This document shows, piece after piece, positions 61,953-64,000 of a stretch of 64,000 bases of DNA; positions within the stretch are counted from its first letter, which is position 1; each line of letters opens with the position of its first letter. Position numbers and translations under genes: made by a program. Source of the stretch: Mesorhizobium sp. M7A.F.Ca.US.008.03.1.1 (GTDB taxonomy: Bacteria > Pseudomonadota > Alphaproteobacteria > Rhizobiales > Rhizobiaceae); the NCBI RefSeq assembly GCF_003997495.1, contig NZ_RZRU01000001.1, positions 62,001 to 126,000 on the forward strand, given 5' to 3'. The notes beneath the pieces were generated by a model. That model saw only the letters and a list, made by a program, of their open reading frames with translations. It had not been told where the DNA came from and made no database searches.

Positions 61953-63056
61953 ATGAGTGGTTTCAAACGATCGGTGGTTTCTTATGCGATGCCCTTGGCC
62001 GCCTTGGTGATGGCTGTTGCAGTCAGGGCAGGCGGGCTGTCGGCAGACGAAGGTTCGCTGGGCGTCAGGATACTCGTCGGAGCGCTTTCGAGTGCGATTA
62101 TGTTCATCACCATTTTCGTGGTGCTCGACCACGCCGAGGCGGTGGCTCGGCGTGTAGGAGAGCCCTACGGCACATTGGTGCTGACTTTTGCCGTCACGGC
62201 AATCGAGGTGTCGATCATCGTTTCCATGATGCTGCATGGAGAGAACAACCCTACGCTTGCACGTGAGTCCGTCTTTTCAACGGTGATGATTGCATCTACC
62301 GGCGTTGTCGGCACGTGTCTTGCGCTTGGCGGCTGGCGTCATCGCAAGCAGGCAATTGTTCGACAAGGGACCAGCGCATATTTGGCGGTTCTGATCGCAC
62401 TGACCATCATGACACTTATCCTGCCAACCTACACACAAGCCACGGGGCCGGGCACATTTTCGGCAGCTCAACTTGGCTTTGTGAGCGTGCTTTCGGTGCT
62501 GCTTTATGCAAGTTTTGTGTTCGCGCAGACTGTCCGCCATCGAGAAGACTTTATCGAAGGGCAGGCCCGCGACGTTTCGCTGCGGACTGTCCCTCACGAA
62601 AGCGTCTTTGCCGGCACATTGCTGCTCTTGATCGGGCTGATTGGCATTGTCATGCTTGCCGAGCAGGTCGCCGCAAGTGTTGAAAATACGCTCGTTGCCT
62701 ATCAGGTGACACAGGCTGACAGCATTGTGGGGGCATTGATCGCCGGGCTGGTTTTGATGCCAGAGGCCATTTCGGCGGTTCGCGCTTCACTCAACAACGA
62801 GCTGCAACGCGGTTTGAATGTCGCGATGGGTTCCGCTTGCGCCACAATTGGTTTGACAATACCGGCGGTCGCAGCCGCCAGCCTGCTGACGGGCAGAGGG
62901 TTAACCCTGGGGCTTCCGGCGACTGACACAGTGCTTTTGATTTTAGCACTTTTCATATGCAACGTGAGCTTTAGCACTGAAAGAACAACATTCTTGACGG
63001 GTGCTGTCCACATCGTGGTATTTCTTACATACTTATTCCTTATATTTGTGCCATGA
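61953..63056 (+). CDS. Cation/proton antiporter, ChaA-like (calcium exchanger family)
   Basis: A 367-residue inner-membrane protein with about eleven hydrophobic segments. The two exchanger repeats contain TFAVTAIEVSIIVSMM and LIAGLVLMPEAISAVRASLN, each with the conserved acidic residue of the CaCA superfamily. This layout matches ChaA and the rhizobial y4hA-type ionic transporters, which exchange Na+, K+ or Ca2+ for H+. The ATG at 61953 follows AGGGGCT. Its last 200 bp are notably richer in A and T than neighbouring genes, which may reflect transfer. Confidence 0.87.
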   Translation: MSGFKRSVVSYAMPLAALVMAVAVRAGGLSADEGSLGVRILVGALSSAIMFITIFVVLDHAEAVARRVGEPYGTLVLTFAVTAIEVSIIVSMMLHGENNPTLARESVFSTVMIASTGVVGTCLALGGWRHRKQAIVRQGTSAYLAVLIALTIMTLILPTYTQATGPGTFSAAQLGFVSVLSVLLYASFVFAQTVRHREDFIEGQARDVSLRTVPHESVFAGTLLLLIGLIGIVMLAEQVAASVENTLVAYQVTQADSIVGALIAGLVLMPEAISAVRASLNNELQRGLNVAMGSACATIGLTIPAVAAASLLTGRGLTLGLPATDTVLLILALFICNVSFSTERTTFLTGAVHIVVFLTYLFLIFVP

Positions 63057-63145
63057 AACTTTGACTCAGGCTGGCAATTAGATCCGGTGACGCGACTGGT
63101 CGCTCGAAATCCACCGACAGCGGAAACTGCCGGCGGCACGGGTCA

Positions 63146-63180
63146 CACGGCATCTCCTCGATGTTTCTCGAGATGCCGTG
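63146..63180. terminator. Bidirectional terminator-like hairpin
   Basis: CACGGCATCTC (63146-63156) pairs perfectly with GAGATGCCGTG (63170-63180) across a 13-nt loop, between the convergent antiporter and histidine kinase genes. Only a short T-containing tract follows, so termination may be moderate. Confidence 0.5.
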
Positions 63181-63211
63181 CTTCTGGGTGAGCAGCCAAG
63201 GTGCCGCTACA

Positions 63212-64000
63212 CTACTCGGTTGATTGCGGGCTAAGGCGGGAGAGTAGTCCGTGAATCGAGAAACGCAGGCCATCCGATGCGAAGACGAGATCAGGAGGCT
63301 CTCCAAACAGGCTGGTCAGTGCGGCGCGCATATAGCGTGTGCCGTATCCTACTCGCGAGTGCTGAACGACCGGCGGTCCTCCCGATTCTGTCCATCTTAG
63401 CGCCAGAACTGGTTCCGAACTCGACGCGATCTTCCATTCCAAATCTATCCTGCCCTCGGGAGAGGACAATCCGCCATATTTGATCGCATTCGTTGCAAGC
63501 TCGTGGAGCGAGAGAGCGAGGGTCGTGCCGGCCTCGCGCGAAAGCAACACCTCGGGCCCTTCAATCGTAATGCCGTGCTGTCCGCTGGAAATGTACGGCG
63601 CGAGGACCGAATTCACGACGTCTGTCAAAGGTACGGCCTCGCCGCCGGCCGCAAATACAGCGGAATGAACATCCGCCAAGGCTCTCAAGCGGCCCTTGAA
63701 GTCTTCGGACAGGCTGGCTGCCGAGGTTGCGCCGCGCCGTGTCATGTCAAAGATTGATACGACTGTTGCGAGGATGTTTTTTACCCGATGATTGAGCTCG
63801 AGGCGCAGCTCGGTTTCCCGCTCAAGGTAATCGCGTACTTCGCGCTGGCGGGCTCTTGTGAGCAGTGCCGACTGTATCCCGCTGATCAGTTCCAACGCGG
63901 CCACGGGACGTTGGTAAAAAATCTGCCGTGAACGTGGCCAGGCAGCGTTCAGGGCCGCCTGGACGCGCACTTGGGGCGCCGCTCGGTCGAGCAGGATCAC
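63212..64000 (-). CDS. HWE-family sensor histidine kinase (partial, N-terminus outside window)
   Basis: The C-terminal ~262 residues of a kinase; the gene continues beyond the right edge. The H-box is LNHRVKNILATVVSIFDMT, with the phospho-acceptor His; the N-box is LSLHELATNAIKYGGLS; and LRWTESGGPPV supplies the WxE signature of the HWE group. The part before the H-box (residues ~1-65) resembles the end of a receiver-like domain and a linker helix as seen in related rhizobial kinases. No transmembrane segment is present in the visible part. The cognate response regulator is not in the window. Confidence 0.9.
   Translation of the reverse strand: MILLDRAAPQVRVQAALNAAWPRSRQIFYQRPVAALELISGIQSALLTRARQREVRDYLERETELRLELNHRVKNILATVVSIFDMTRRGATSAASLSEDFKGRLRALADVHSAVFAAGGEAVPLTDVVNSVLAPYISSGQHGITIEGPEVLLSREAGTTLALSLHELATNAIKYGGLSSPEGRIDLEWKIASSSEPVLALRWTESGGPPVVQHSRVGYGTRYMRAALTSLFGEPPDLVFASDGLRFSIHGLLSRLSPQSTE

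Overview
The window is a gene-dense stretch of GC-rich alphaproteobacterial chromosome or large replicon, most likely from Mesorhizobium or a close relative. The evidence is a DUF768 protein (a family I know mainly from Mesorhizobium), DUF1127 and DUF3422 proteins, short-form HisG with HisZ, a plant-type glutamate-cysteine ligase, rhizobial palindromic intergenic repeats, and ehu/eut/doe ectoine genes in a rhizobial arrangement. No rRNA, tRNA, CRISPR array, insertion sequence or phage gene was recognised.

Layout. 1-5961: a partial SDR dehydrogenase divergent from mannonate dehydratase (uxuA), a 2-oxoglutarate/Fe(II) oxygenase, and a flavin monooxygenase followed by a CurA-type reductase. 6029-18697: two divergent operons that look like one catabolic regulon for an unidentified nitrogen compound. 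The minus-strand operon holds an RpiR regulator, a cysteine hydrolase, a glutamine-synthetase-like enzyme, an N-formylglutamate amidohydrolase-like enzyme and a class III aminotransferase, chained by 1-4 nt overlaps. The plus-strand operon holds a DAO-type flavoenzyme, a complete Liv-type ABC importer (with a LivM-LivG fusion), a PaiB-like protein and an ornithine-cyclodeaminase-like protein. 18710-33292: a complete ectoine/hydroxyectoine uptake and degradation locus. On the right are enuR, ehuABCD, eutABC, doeA and doeB; on the left, divergently, are an AsnC-type regulator, doeC, doeD and an MDR oxidoreductase.

33763-43559 is mostly housekeeping: DUF768, P1 peptidase, xseA, a LysR regulator, DUF1127, DUF937, gshA, rsmE, a conserved unknown and a GATase. 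43823-52859 holds a small membrane protein, a metallophosphoesterase, L-lactate dehydrogenase lldD with a GntR/FCD regulator, a DUF3422 membrane protein and glycolate oxidase glcDEF. 52875-64000 holds a divergent FolD, an L,D-transpeptidase, tag, hisS-hisZ-hisG, an acyl-CoA synthetase, a cation/proton antiporter and a partial HWE histidine kinase.

How the genes work together. The ectoine genes form a pathway: EhuABCD imports, EutABC converts hydroxyectoine, DoeA opens the ring, DoeB deacetylates, DoeD transaminates and DoeC oxidises to aspartate. The lactate and glycolate genes appear joined by one 23-bp operator architecture that occurs both upstream of gntR-lldD and upstream of glcD. The 6-18.7 kb cluster resembles a gamma-glutamylation (Puu-like) strategy built from different enzyme families; its substrate is unknown and it is the best candidate for an undescribed pathway. 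Several palindromic repeats sit inside operons (ehuB-ehuC, eutC-doeA, glcD-glcE, hisS-hisZ), and one diverged repeat family forms the 5' leader of both the DUF1127 gene and gshA.
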